NCBI RefSeq assembly: GCF_003149045.1
Contig: NZ_QGDU01000035.1
Coordinates: forward strand, 1-32,946
Source: Fibrobacter sp. UWR4
Lineage (GTDB): Bacteria > Fibrobacterota > Fibrobacteria > Fibrobacterales > Fibrobacteraceae
Direction of reading: 5' to 3'
DNA: 32,946 nt
The notes under the pieces were generated by a model. It ran no database searches. It saw only the letters and a list, made by a program, of their open reading frames with translations, and was not told where the DNA came from. Positions 1-7,888 of this stretch are shown one piece after another. The stretch's first letter is position 1. Every line of letters begins with the position of its first letter. The translations under genes and the position numbers were made by a program.

Positions 1-1
1 T

Positions 2-67
2 GTAGATGTAAAGATAGCCTACGAATGGGAATCGGAATCGAGAGAATCATCTAGCAAGGCTGCCTAA
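2..67 (+). CDS. C-terminal tail of an unidentified protein (partial)
   Basis: An open frame enters the window and ends with TAA at 65-67. Its last 21 codons read as a short hydrophobic strand (VDVKIAYEW) followed by a charged, serine-rich tail. Codons such as GAA, AAG, GCC and TAC match the neighbouring genes. Another frame ending at 52-54 is also open but uses AGA, CTA and CGA codons that are uncommon here, so I prefer this one. No function can be assigned from so short a piece. Confidence 0.4.
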   Translation, partial: VDVKIAYEWESESRESSSKAA

Positions 68-155
68 ATGCTTCCACACATGTTGATGATGCCTCTAAAA
101 TTTTTTGCATTTTCATATTTCCCTCTTATTCTATGCAAAATTATAGTAAGATTTT

Positions 156-163
156 TAAATTTG
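156..163 (+). promoter_or_regulatory. TAnnTTTG-type promoter element of the permease gene
   Basis: The octamer TAAATTTG matches the Bacteroidetes -7 consensus TAnnTTTG exactly. It lies 9 nt before the ATG at 173, in an AT-rich stretch without a Shine-Dalgarno sequence. No clear -33 TTTG is seen. The short distance suggests a leaderless or nearly leaderless transcript and supports the start at 173 over the upstream ATG codons. Confidence 0.5.
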
Positions 164-172
164 AATTTGAAA

Positions 173-901
173 ATGGAAATGAACAGCATCCTCATACTGA
201 TAGGCATTAGCTGCATGGGTAGCTTTATCCAGCGGGTCAGCGGGTTCGGATTTGGCATCTTCGTGATGACAATCCTCCCCCACCTACTGCCCAGCTATGG
301 AGAAGCTACAGCCCTATCCGGAATGCTGGCAGGATCCATGTCCATTGTGGTAGCAATCCGCATGAGAAAGTTCATCGTCTGGAGGGAAGTGCTACCCATC
401 CTTACCATTTTTGGCGTTGTCAGTTTCTTTGCGGTGAGCGCAGTAGCCAATTTCGACGACAAGTTCCTAAAGCATATCCTCGGAGCCATCCTGATAGTCA
501 TCAGCATTTATTTTTTCTTCATTAGCGAAAAAATCAAGCTGAAGCCCACCCTCTTCGTACAAACTATTTTAGGAATTATTTCCGGAATCATGGGCGGGCT
601 CTTCGCCATGCAAGGTCCTCCATCCGTCCTGTACTTCCTAGCCTCCTGCAGCTCCAAGGAAAAGTACATCGCCCATAGCCAAACCTACTTCGCCTTAGGC
701 AATCTGATGATGACATTCTTTAGAGCAGGCAACGGGTTCGTCACTCCTGCGGTCGGAATGGCCTATGGTTGCGGAATCATAGGAGTGATCATCGGGCTTT
801 TCATTGGCGGTAAGGTTTTCAAGAAGATTCCCCACAAGGTCCTGAAGAAAATCGTCTACGCCTATATGGCCGTAAGCGGTGTCGTTGCGCTTTGCGCCTA
901 G
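173..901 (+). CDS. TauE/SafE (TSUP) family membrane permease
   Basis: The 242-residue protein is almost entirely hydrophobic, with about seven to eight predicted membrane segments. Its N-terminal block has the family-typical GFGFGIF stretch, and a glycine-rich repeat of that block begins near residue 140 (GIISGIMGGLFAMQGPP). Both are hallmarks of the TSUP/TauE-SafE family, which exports or imports small organic or sulfur-containing anions across the inner membrane. The substrate cannot be read from the sequence. An earlier ATG at 68 would add a 35-residue extension lying upstream of the promoter-like element at 156-163, so ATG 173 (or 179) is chosen. The gene is monocistronic; the next gene is convergent. 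Confidence 0.85.
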   Translation: MEMNSILILIGISCMGSFIQRVSGFGFGIFVMTILPHLLPSYGEATALSGMLAGSMSIVVAIRMRKFIVWREVLPILTIFGVVSFFAVSAVANFDDKFLKHILGAILIVISIYFFFISEKIKLKPTLFVQTILGIISGIMGGLFAMQGPPSVLYFLASCSSKEKYIAHSQTYFALGNLMMTFFRAGNGFVTPAVGMAYGCGIIGVIIGLFIGGKVFKKIPHKVLKKIVYAYMAVSGVVALCA

Positions 902-983
902 GCGTTCTTTACTAGTCAAATACATTTTTTCAGAATGTCTTTTCAGTTCTTTCTTTATATATAGAACATCTTTTTCCAAACAA

Positions 984-1016
984 GTTACATCGGCGAATCT
1001 GATTCGCCAATGTTAC
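984..1016 (-). terminator. Hairpin overlapping the stop codon of the GLUG-repeat protein gene
   Basis: The arms GTTACAT-C-GGCGAAT and ATTCGCC-A-ATGTTAC pair around a 3-nt loop with two mismatches. The minus-strand stop codon (1013-1015) lies inside the stem. There is no strong U tract on either side, so this may be a 3'-end stabilising hairpin or a weak terminator between the convergent genes. Confidence 0.45.
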
Positions 1017-3565
1017 TTTACAGTCACAGGCTGAATAAATCGTCCAATGCGAACCAGATAACGACCTGCGTGATGCATCTGGATTTCTGTTGAATTTCCG
1101 GTCAGGCGCATCGGGGCGACCACCATCTTTCCTTGCATATCAAATACAGCCATAACGCGTCCAGCTACGACACCTTCAATATGCAAATGCAATCCTTCGG
1201 AGCGAATGTTCGCAAAACTTGTCGGGACACCATCCGCCACCTGACGGACCACCAGCGGGACTTCTCCGGAAGGTTTATCACCAGAGGAATCATCGCCCAT
1301 ATCGGGAACGCTAGTATCCAGCAAGGAAATCCAAGAAAGAACTGGGTATGCGTCCTTCCCCACTTCCTGAGTCCAGAGAGAATCAGCGCCTTCATATTCA
1401 CGCAGAGCCTTAAGAACAGTACCATCCGAAAATTCACTAAGACGTACGCCCGTCGCCTGGTCTTGATTGCCGGACAAATCATCATAGAATACGTTCGTCA
1501 GATGATGAAGATTCGAATAGCTCTGTTTACCAAGAAGGGGACCACGACCCGTTTTACCTTCAATCACACCAACATTAAAAGAATTTTCGATGTATACGTC
1601 ACGGGACAAATCACCAACCAATCCGCCTGCGCCCCAGACTGCATATATATTTCCTGCATTAAAGGAGTTTGCAATGTGAAGTTCGCCACCACCAAGATAC
1701 CCAACAAGGCCAGCAGCACCATCACCATCTTCCATATTAAGATTTCCGACGTTTGCACATTCCTTGATAGTCAAGTTTCCATCATTCTTCCCCACCATTC
1801 CACTGATGTAGTAAAGTCTGTTACCACAAAAAGTCACATCGCTGTAGACCCGTTCCATAAGGAGGTTTCCGTAATTTGCGCCAACAACGGCACCACTGCC
1901 CTGAGTACTCACAGAACCGCGATTTGATTCTGTGGTGACCAAGGAATTGATGAAGCCCACGTTTTTAATTACAGCGAGCGTATCCTCATTTGCGTCAGTA
2001 GAAGCAAAGAATCCTCTTGAAAAAACGTCGTAGGAATAAAGTCCAGAAATAGTGTGATATTGGCCGTCAAACACGCCCGAAAAACCGCTTATGCCATACC
2101 ATTGTCTAAGGCTATCCAGGGGCTTACCCTCGCTATCAAAGACCTGGGGATTCACGACAATATTTGCAGACAAATTGACGCAAGCCTTGGCAGCATCCCG
2201 ATCATACCAATTCTCACCAGTCCAATATTTTTCGATGAAACCACCAGCAACTGCCACATATCCATACAATTCCCCACGATTAGAAATGACAAAGCATCCC
2301 TCTTCATCCTTCCGAGGTTTTACAGGAACGCCTTCCCACTTGGCATAGAATGTCCTACGACCAGATTCTGTTGGAGAAATTTCAGTAACAGCATCCCCCT
2401 CAAATTTGGAGTTAGTGTACCAACCTTCAAAGCCGAATCCACTTTTCTTCAGTGTCGGTAATCTCATTTTTTCGCCAGAGATGTACTCCTTGAGATCAGG
2501 CAGTGTATCACCAAGAGAAATCAGCGTAACTTTAAAACGATAAATGCCATACTTTTCGTCGAATCTCGGAGACGATCCTTCCTGGCCCCAGATGCTTCCA
2601 TCAATCCCATTTTTATTGTAGTTGTGCAACTGAACCACAGCAGCACCAGAGCTATCATCATTGTAATCAAAATAAGTACCCTTGGAATCAGACCACGAAC
2701 CAGTATAATAACTGTTATCCACTTCATAGGTTCCGTTATTCAAACCAAGAAAAGCCCCGCATGTTTCATCTCTATTGTAAGTACCTACAAAAATATTGGA
2801 GTAGGAATTGACCAAGGTAAAGGAGCCATCATTTACGCCAAGAAAACCACCATTGGCGTGATATCCGTTGCCATTCTGATAGGAGCGGCTGTTTTCCACC
2901 AGCAGGGTTGCGTCTTTTTCATTATATCCAACGAAGCCTCCAGCGATGGAATCAGCATGTACAGCGTAATCACCCGCATCGGAAGAGGAAATACGCAATG
3001 TTGCACCAGAAGCATTTATCCCCACCATAGCCCCAATAATGGAATCCGCGTACATGCTGTTATCTTCCATGATAACACGATCCATAAAAAGATTACCTTC
3101 ATTGACGGACACAAGACCAACCGCCGATTCTCCTTCGAGAATAAGTTTCAGCAGATGGACATTCTGGATGACCACAGGTTTATCTTTGGTTCCACCCACC
3201 ACTTTCTTAATGAAACTATTATTATCCGTGTCCCAATAGACACGATAAAGGTATTCCAGAGTATGCCCCTGTCCATCAAAAGAGCCGGAAAATTCCTCTA
3301 TGGGAGTCCACAGATATACGGAATCCTTCGTTTTATTCATATGAATATCGGCGGTAAGCACGCCGCATGCGGATTTTTCAGCAGCACGTTCTTCTGCGAA
3401 AGTACCATTCACAATAGCTGCAAAACCGAGAAGTTCACCTGCGCTAGAAATCTGATAGCACCCTTTTTCCACCTTAGGTTCCAGAAGTTCCGGGGTAAGA
3501 TACGTTTTTGCAAAAGAGCAAACGAACGACAGCAAAACAACTGCAGTAAAACACAAACTCTTCAT
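1013..3565 (-). CDS. Large exported GLUG/InlB-repeat protein with Por-type C-terminal sorting domain
   Basis: An 850-residue secreted protein. Residues 1-19 form a signal peptide (MKSLCFTAVVLLSFVCSFA). The body consists of two similar halves, each opening with a related phrase (EGCYQISSAGEL near 35 and EGCFVISNRGEL near 420). Each half contains GLUG-like repeats such as GGFVGYN, AGLVGYLGGG and GGLVGDL, expected to stack as a beta-helix. Between the halves, about residues 345-415, lies an InlB B-repeat (Listeria-Bacteroides repeat) ending in GRRTFYAKWEG. The last 75 residues (VMAVFDMQGKMV ... AGRYLVRIG) resemble type IX secretion (Por) sorting tails. The ATG at 3565 is chosen because GGAG precedes it by 5 nt; a TTG five codons upstream overlaps that site. 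A surface adhesin or substrate-binding role is inference. Confidence 0.8.
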   Translation of the reverse strand: MKSLCFTAVVLLSFVCSFAKTYLTPELLEPKVEKGCYQISSAGELLGFAAIVNGTFAEERAAEKSACGVLTADIHMNKTKDSVYLWTPIEEFSGSFDGQGHTLEYLYRVYWDTDNNSFIKKVVGGTKDKPVVIQNVHLLKLILEGESAVGLVSVNEGNLFMDRVIMEDNSMYADSIIGAMVGINASGATLRISSSDAGDYAVHADSIAGGFVGYNEKDATLLVENSRSYQNGNGYHANGGFLGVNDGSFTLVNSYSNIFVGTYNRDETCGAFLGLNNGTYEVDNSYYTGSWSDSKGTYFDYNDDSSGAAVVQLHNYNKNGIDGSIWGQEGSSPRFDEKYGIYRFKVTLISLGDTLPDLKEYISGEKMRLPTLKKSGFGFEGWYTNSKFEGDAVTEISPTESGRRTFYAKWEGVPVKPRKDEEGCFVISNRGELYGYVAVAGGFIEKYWTGENWYDRDAAKACVNLSANIVVNPQVFDSEGKPLDSLRQWYGISGFSGVFDGQYHTISGLYSYDVFSRGFFASTDANEDTLAVIKNVGFINSLVTTESNRGSVSTQGSGAVVGANYGNLLMERVYSDVTFCGNRLYYISGMVGKNDGNLTIKECANVGNLNMEDGDGAAGLVGYLGGGELHIANSFNAGNIYAVWGAGGLVGDLSRDVYIENSFNVGVIEGKTGRGPLLGKQSYSNLHHLTNVFYDDLSGNQDQATGVRLSEFSDGTVLKALREYEGADSLWTQEVGKDAYPVLSWISLLDTSVPDMGDDSSGDKPSGEVPLVVRQVADGVPTSFANIRSEGLHLHIEGVVAGRVMAVFDMQGKMVVAPMRLTGNSTEIQMHHAGRYLVRIGRFIQPVTVK

Positions 3566-3589
3566 AAATTCTCCAAACAATTATAGGGA

Positions 3590-3597
3590 TAAATATA
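3590..3597 (-). promoter_or_regulatory. Candidate -7 element upstream of the GLUG-repeat protein gene
   Basis: On the minus strand the octamer TATATTTA is a near match to TAnnTTTG, about 25 nt before the ATG at 3565. It leaves room for a leader with the GGAG ribosome binding site. The region is AT-rich, so a chance match is possible. Confidence 0.3.
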
Positions 3598-3671
3598 TTA
3601 AAAACATCCTAGCAGCATTTCAGCAATTCTTTTTATATTAAATTCTTGAAAACAAAATCATAGTTAAAATC

Positions 3672-4325
3672 ATGCGTGCTTTAATTCTTTCCGACATTCA
3701 CGGCTCTGCCGACGCAGTTCGCAAGGCCTTGGCTTTTTTTGACAAGTTCAATTGCGATAAAATTTTCCTGCTGGGAGACACCCTCTATCACGGGCCCCGC
3801 AATCCACTTCCCGAAGGACACGGTCCCATGGGCGTCGTAGAAGCATTAAAGCCCTTCGCCGACAAGATTGTAGCTGTCCGCGGAAACTGCGACGCCGATG
3901 TGGACCTGATGATGCTGGAATTTCCTATGGCGGATGAATACGCAGTGGTGGAAGATTCCACTACAGAAGGCGGCCACCGTACACTCCGTCTGTTCCTGAG
4001 CCATGGCCACATTTTTCTTCCGGAATGTTTCCCGGGTAACGCCCTGGACCAGCTGGAACCCGGCGAAGAAAAAGGCCGTGCCATTGACGTCTATCTTTAC
4101 GGCCATACCCACATTTGGGATCTGCACAAGAATTTCAAGAACGTCTTGATGGTCAATCCCGGCTCCACCAGCCTCCCCAAAGGCGGTCAGGAAGCCTCCT
4201 TCGGTTTTTACGAGAGCTACGACAAGCCGGACAGCCGCGGAAACCTGGGAAAGTTCAGCATTCATTGCCTGAATAGCGGCAAGGAATTGGCTACTTTTGA
4301 CCTGAACGACCGGGAGAACGTCTAA
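3672..4325 (+). CDS. yfcE: YfcE-like metallophosphoesterase
   Basis: A 217-residue calcineurin-like phosphoesterase of the YfcE/MJ0936 type. The two-metal centre is complete by eye: SDIHG near residues 7-11, LLGDTL near 34-39, RGNCD near 72-76, SHGH near 111-114 and GHTH near 140-143, followed by the usual NPGS. E. coli YfcE hydrolyses phosphodiester model substrates; its natural substrate is unclear. The protein is about 30 residues longer than E. coli YfcE because of loops around residues 40-55 and 90-105. It is soluble and lacks a signal peptide. A single base separates its stop from the ATG of the SpmAB-like gene, so the two are almost certainly cotranscribed and probably translationally coupled. 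Confidence 0.88.
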   Translation: MRALILSDIHGSADAVRKALAFFDKFNCDKIFLLGDTLYHGPRNPLPEGHGPMGVVEALKPFADKIVAVRGNCDADVDLMMLEFPMADEYAVVEDSTTEGGHRTLRLFLSHGHIFLPECFPGNALDQLEPGEEKGRAIDVYLYGHTHIWDLHKNFKNVLMVNPGSTSLPKGGQEASFGFYESYDKPDSRGNLGKFSIHCLNSGKELATFDLNDRENV

Positions 4326-4326
4326 C

Positions 4327-5574
4327 ATGGTTCTAAACGTAATTTGGCTTGTATTCTTTTTTGGCGCATTTATCGCCTGCCTCATCCAGTGGCTAGCCTT
4401 TGGAGACAGCGGTATTTTCAACAAGGCAATCCTTGGCGCATTTGACATGTCCAAGACCGCCTTTGAAATCGCCCTCGGTCTTACAGGTATTCTGAGCCTC
4501 TGGCTTGGCATCCTGAAAATCGGTGAAAAAGCGGGTGCAGTCCAGATCTTAGCCAAACTGGTACAGCCCCTGTTCAGCAGGCTTTTCCCCCAGATTCCTA
4601 AGGGTCATCCCGTAGTAGGCACCATGCTCATGAACATCAGCGCCAACATGCTGGGTCTTGACAATGCGGCCACCCCCATGGGTCTGAAGGCCATGAAGGA
4701 ACTTCAGGAACTGAACCCCAACGAAGATAAATCCGTCGCCAGCGACTCCCAGATCATGTTCCTGGTGCTGAACGCCAGCGGTCTAACCTTGATTCCCGTC
4801 AGTATCATGACTTACCGCGCCCAGATGGGAGCGGCCAACCCCAGTGATGTTTTCCTCCCGCTTCTGCTTTCAACCTTCTTTAGCACCATGGCAGGTATTT
4901 TTGCGTTAAGCTTTTTCCAGAAAGTCAAGCTGAAAGATCCTGTAACCGTTGCATGGCTTGGCGGTCTTTCCGCCTGCGTCATTGCCATCATGGTCTACTT
5001 CAGCCACCTGACTGCAGAAGCCATCGGCACCACCAGCCTTTTCCTCAGCGGAATCATCCTGTTCGGTGTAATCGTTGCATTCCTTGGCCTCGCCTGCTAT
5101 CGTAAAGTTCAGGCTTATGAAGCCTTTGTTGAAGGAGCCAAGGACGGATTCCATACCGCGGTAATGATCATCCCGAATCTTGTGGCGATTCTTGTGGGCG
5201 TTGCCGTATTCCGCGCCAGCGGTGCCATGGACCTGCTGATGAACGGCATTTCCGCACTTCTTGGCATGATGGGCATTGGAAACGATGTTGTCCCCGCCCT
5301 TCCCACCGCCATTATGAAACCCTTAAGCGGTAGCGGTGCACGAGGCATGATGATTGACGCCATGAAGACTCTTGGTCCCGATAGTTTTGCGGGTCGCCTC
5401 AGCTGCATGTTCCAGGGTGCAGCCGATACCACCTTCTATATCATCGCAGTCTACTTCGGTTCCGTGGGCGTCAAGAAGACCCGTCACGCAGTCACATGCG
5501 CCCTTATCGCCGACGCCGTTGGCGTCATCGCGGCGATTGCAATTGCCTACATTTTCTTCCCGCCCATGGGATAG
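4327..5574 (+). CDS. SpmA-SpmB fusion, nucleoside-recognition (Gate) domain membrane protein
   Basis: A 415-residue integral membrane protein. Residues 1-200 match the SpmA half, including GTMLMNISANMLGLDNAATPMG and the following MFLVLNASGLTLIP segment. Residues 265-415 match the SpmB half, with MIIPNLVAILVGV and the polar block ALPTAIMKPLSGSGARGM. A middle hydrophobic stretch joins them. In Bacillus, SpmA and SpmB are separate proteins needed for spore core dehydration. Fused versions occur in non-sporulating Gram-negatives and have unknown transport or scaffold roles. The gene starts one base after the phosphoesterase stop and ends at a strong bidirectional terminator. Sporulation is not implied here. 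Confidence 0.85.
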   Translation: MVLNVIWLVFFFGAFIACLIQWLAFGDSGIFNKAILGAFDMSKTAFEIALGLTGILSLWLGILKIGEKAGAVQILAKLVQPLFSRLFPQIPKGHPVVGTMLMNISANMLGLDNAATPMGLKAMKELQELNPNEDKSVASDSQIMFLVLNASGLTLIPVSIMTYRAQMGAANPSDVFLPLLLSTFFSTMAGIFALSFFQKVKLKDPVTVAWLGGLSACVIAIMVYFSHLTAEAIGTTSLFLSGIILFGVIVAFLGLACYRKVQAYEAFVEGAKDGFHTAVMIIPNLVAILVGVAVFRASGAMDLLMNGISALLGMMGIGNDVVPALPTAIMKPLSGSGARGMMIDAMKTLGPDSFAGRLSCMFQGAADTTFYIIAVYFGSVGVKKTRHAVTCALIADAVGVIAAIAIAYIFFPPMG

Positions 5575-5607
5575 ATCAACCAGCAGGTAATTTTCTTATA
5601 TAGAAGC

Positions 5608-5639
5608 AAAAAGGTTCCGTTTAAAAACGGAACCTTTTT
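5608..5639. terminator. Bidirectional intrinsic terminator between spmAB-like and exchanger genes
   Basis: A GGTTCCGTTT / AAACGGAACC stem with a very short A-rich loop is flanked by A5 on the left and T5 on the right. It can therefore terminate both convergent transcripts. Confidence 0.9.
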
Positions 5640-5672
5640 ACATTCATTTCAGGACCTTGTTTAATGAGTCAA

Positions 5673-6665
5673 TTACATGTGACCCATAGCAACCAATATC
5701 AAGCTGACAAGGTACAGCACATAGACCAGCAGCAGGATGAGACCGGCAATTCGGTTAATTCGTCCATCGCCTTTGCGACGGAATCCAAGAACCAGAATGG
5801 ACAAGGTCAAAATTCCCATCAAAGGCATATCACGGGAAAGAACTTCCTTTTCGATTTCCTGCATAGGAGCGATGGAAGCTGCAATACCCACCACCATCAA
5901 AGTGTTAAAGAGATTGGAACCGATAATATTTCCAACGGCCAAATCATCTTCCCCCTTACGGGCTGCGGCAATGGAACTGGCCAGTTCAGGCAAGGAAGTT
6001 CCAATAGCCACAATGGTGAGGCCAATAAGCAGGTCGCTAACTCCAAAACTGCGAGCAATTTCCACAGCGCCCCAGACCAGGGCTCGGGAACTTGCAACCA
6101 GAAGAGCCATGCCAAGAACCAGCCAGAAGATGGACTTGCCAAGGCCCATGGGTTTTTCGTCACCTTCGGAAGATTCCTCAGCCGAAGATTCCACGGAGTT
6201 GCGACGTTTTTCACTCCAGATGTTGAAACCCATAACACCGAAGAATACCGCAAGGAAGACCATACCATCAATTCGGGAAACGTTTCCATCCAACAAAAGC
6301 AGGATGGAAAGAACGGTCACACCGATCAGTAAAGGCAGATCCTTTTTGAGGACGGAACGCTGAACCAGAATGGGAGAAATCAGAGCTGTCACTCCTAGAA
6401 TCAATGCAATATTTGCGATATTGCTTCCGTAGGCATTACCTAACGCCAATTCCGGGTTCCCTTGCGCAGCAGAGAGGGCAGACACAACCATTTCGGGAGC
6501 ACTAGTACCAAATCCCACAATGACCATGCCAATAAGTAAGGTGGACATGCCACAGAACTTGGCGACGCCAACAGCGCCATCCACGAACTTATCGGCACTC
6601 CACACCAATACCACCAACCCCACAATGACGGCAGCAAAAGCCGGAAGCAATTCTACAATATTCAT
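5673..6665 (-). CDS. YrbG-like calcium/sodium antiporter (CaCA family)
   Basis: A 330-residue inner-membrane exchanger with about ten membrane segments. Both alpha repeats of the CaCA family are present: GFGTSAPE with GNAYGSNIANI in the first half, and AIGTSLPEL with GNIIGSNLFNT in the second half. The acidic residues in these repeats bind the transported cation. The length equals that of E. coli YrbG. An acidic loop near residues 155-170 (SSAEESSEGDE) separates the two halves. Related proteins exchange Ca2+ for Na+ or H+; the direction and ions here are inferred from the family. Its ATG lies 3 nt after the stop of the barrel-protein gene, which places both in one operon. Confidence 0.9.
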   Translation of the reverse strand: MNIVELLPAFAAVIVGLVVLVWSADKFVDGAVGVAKFCGMSTLLIGMVIVGFGTSAPEMVVSALSAAQGNPELALGNAYGSNIANIALILGVTALISPILVQRSVLKKDLPLLIGVTVLSILLLLDGNVSRIDGMVFLAVFFGVMGFNIWSEKRRNSVESSAEESSEGDEKPMGLGKSIFWLVLGMALLVASSRALVWGAVEIARSFGVSDLLIGLTIVAIGTSLPELASSIAAARKGEDDLAVGNIIGSNLFNTLMVVGIAASIAPMQEIEKEVLSRDMPLMGILTLSILVLGFRRKGDGRINRIAGLILLLVYVLYLVSLILVAMGHM

Positions 6666-6668
6666 AGA

Positions 6669-7769
6669 TTAGAACGGATATACGGTTATGCCAACACCAA
6701 AGCTAGATGTGCTCAGGTTTAGATCCAGAACATCTGTCTGGCCAGCCGCACTCAAGTAACCGTCATACAAATCAGACAGGCCTAGTTCAGCACGGACATC
6801 CAGGGAGATATACTTGTTTGCAAGGACGGAGAACCCGAATACAAGGCTCCAGTCCAGTGAATTACGGTAATCATCATCAATTAGATCAACCTTGCTCTTC
6901 TTCTTATCCTTAGTATCAGGATCGGTGAAGGAAACCTTCAGTTCATCCTGAAGAGGAACGGAAAGCTGGGCACCCATATCGAAATAGATGCGGGAATCCA
7001 TAGACTTGAAAGTGAACAGGACTGGAATATCCAATTTCTTCTGTTCAAACTTGAAAGTAGTGGGAACCTTATTCACATAATAGTTTTCGCTGGCATTACT
7101 CTGCTCATAAAGTACGCCCAGCTTGACACCCATGGTATATTCATTCAAAGGAATGATTGCACTGACACCAGCACGCCAGGAAAGACCATCAAAAGTTTCT
7201 TCATCCCAGTCGCCATATTCGCCATTACTCATGTAATAGCCGTTAATAGACCCCTGGACACCAATCTTGAATTCCATCGGATAACGGCCACGGAGCTGGT
7301 CCAGAGTCACGGTATCCTGGCCGGATGTTTCAGCAACGTACACTGTATGTACCGGAGTTCCATCCATTCCAATATAAACGCGTTCAACGTAAGTGGTTTT
7401 CTTGGGAGCAGGCTTTGCAGGTTCCGTAACAGGCTGAGCAGCAGAAGAACCTCCATTACGGACAGCAACAGGTGCCGGGCCTTCTACAGGAGCGGCAGGA
7501 GCGGGTTCTGCGGCAGGTGCTATTTCCGCTACAGGCGCCGGAGCTTCAGATTCATTACGGACAGCAACAGGTGCAGATTCTTCGGGGACAGATGACTCAG
7601 CTGCAGTTTCTGGCACATCCTTTTCAAGATTCTGATAGGCAGCGTCTGCCTTAACTTCTGCAGGAGCTGCAGTTTCTGAAGCGGGTGCGGCAACCGGAGC
7701 TGCATCCTGGGCAAAGGCAATTGCTGCAAAAGAAGCTGCAGCCAATGCGGACTTCATCTTCAAATTCAT
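6669..7769 (-). CDS. Outer-membrane beta-barrel protein with Ala/Pro-rich N-terminal linker
   Basis: A 366-residue exported protein. Residues 1-21 are a signal peptide ending in an Ala-rich cleavage region (AIAFAQ). A disordered Ala/Pro/Glu-rich linker follows to about residue 130; it carries the phrase PVAVRN twice. From about residue 165, alternating hydrophobic strands (MEFKIGVQGSI, YTMGVKLGVLY, LDIPVLFTF, RIYFDMGAQL) build an eight-stranded barrel of the porin-like OMP_b-brl type, ending in an aromatic residue (GVGITVYPF). ATG 7769 is chosen because GGAGG stands 5 nt upstream; a farther ATG at 7781 overlaps that site. It is first in an operon with the cation exchanger. Its function is unknown; a structural or channel role is possible. 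Confidence 0.75.
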   Translation of the reverse strand: MNLKMKSALAAASFAAIAFAQDAAPVAAPASETAAPAEVKADAAYQNLEKDVPETAAESSVPEESAPVAVRNESEAPAPVAEIAPAAEPAPAAPVEGPAPVAVRNGGSSAAQPVTEPAKPAPKKTTYVERVYIGMDGTPVHTVYVAETSGQDTVTLDQLRGRYPMEFKIGVQGSINGYYMSNGEYGDWDEETFDGLSWRAGVSAIIPLNEYTMGVKLGVLYEQSNASENYYVNKVPTTFKFEQKKLDIPVLFTFKSMDSRIYFDMGAQLSVPLQDELKVSFTDPDTKDKKKSKVDLIDDDYRNSLDWSLVFGFSVLANKYISLDVRAELGLSDLYDGYLSAAGQTDVLDLNLSTSSFGVGITVYPF

Positions 7770-7795
7770 ATGAACCTCCATATTTTACTATGCTC

Positions 7796-7801
7796 ATTAT
7801 A
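7796..7801 (-). promoter_or_regulatory. Sigma70-like -10 box for the barrel-protein operon
   Basis: The minus strand reads TATAAT about 27 nt before the ATG at 7769, with a T-rich segment around -35. It differs from the TAnnTTTG elements found before several other genes in the window. Confidence 0.45.
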
Positions 7802-7875
7802 GCATTTTAAAAAATGAAAAAACACTATAAAGCGAGTTTCTATAGACAAAATGAACATTCCTATGGACAAAATGC

Positions 7876-7883
7876 TAGATTTC
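7876..7883 (+). promoter_or_regulatory. TAnnTTTC-type promoter element of leucyl aminopeptidase
   Basis: TAGATTTC ends 5 nt before the ATG at 7889. A transcript starting at the usual distance from such an element would begin at or next to the start codon. The upstream in-frame start at 7814 would place this element inside the coding region, so the short form is preferred. Confidence 0.5.
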
Positions 7884-7888
7884 CAGAT

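Noticed and set aside
1-54. Alternative frame at the window start ending in RMGIGIERII, resembling class II synthetase motif 3
   Set aside because: Real motif 3 is followed by more residues before the stop, and the codons (AGA, CTA, CGA) are atypical here. The other open frame fits better.
68-172. Upstream ATG codons that would extend the permease by 35 residues
   Set aside because: The extension lies before the promoter-like element and is not part of the conserved family N-terminus.
4327-5574. Sporulation capacity suggested by SpmA-SpmB homology
   Set aside because: Fused SpmAB proteins are widespread in non-sporulating bacteria, and all other envelope genes here are of Gram-negative type.
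7814-7888. 25-residue N-terminal extension of leucyl aminopeptidase
   Set aside because: It has no ribosome binding site, overlaps the promoter region and exceeds the usual family length.
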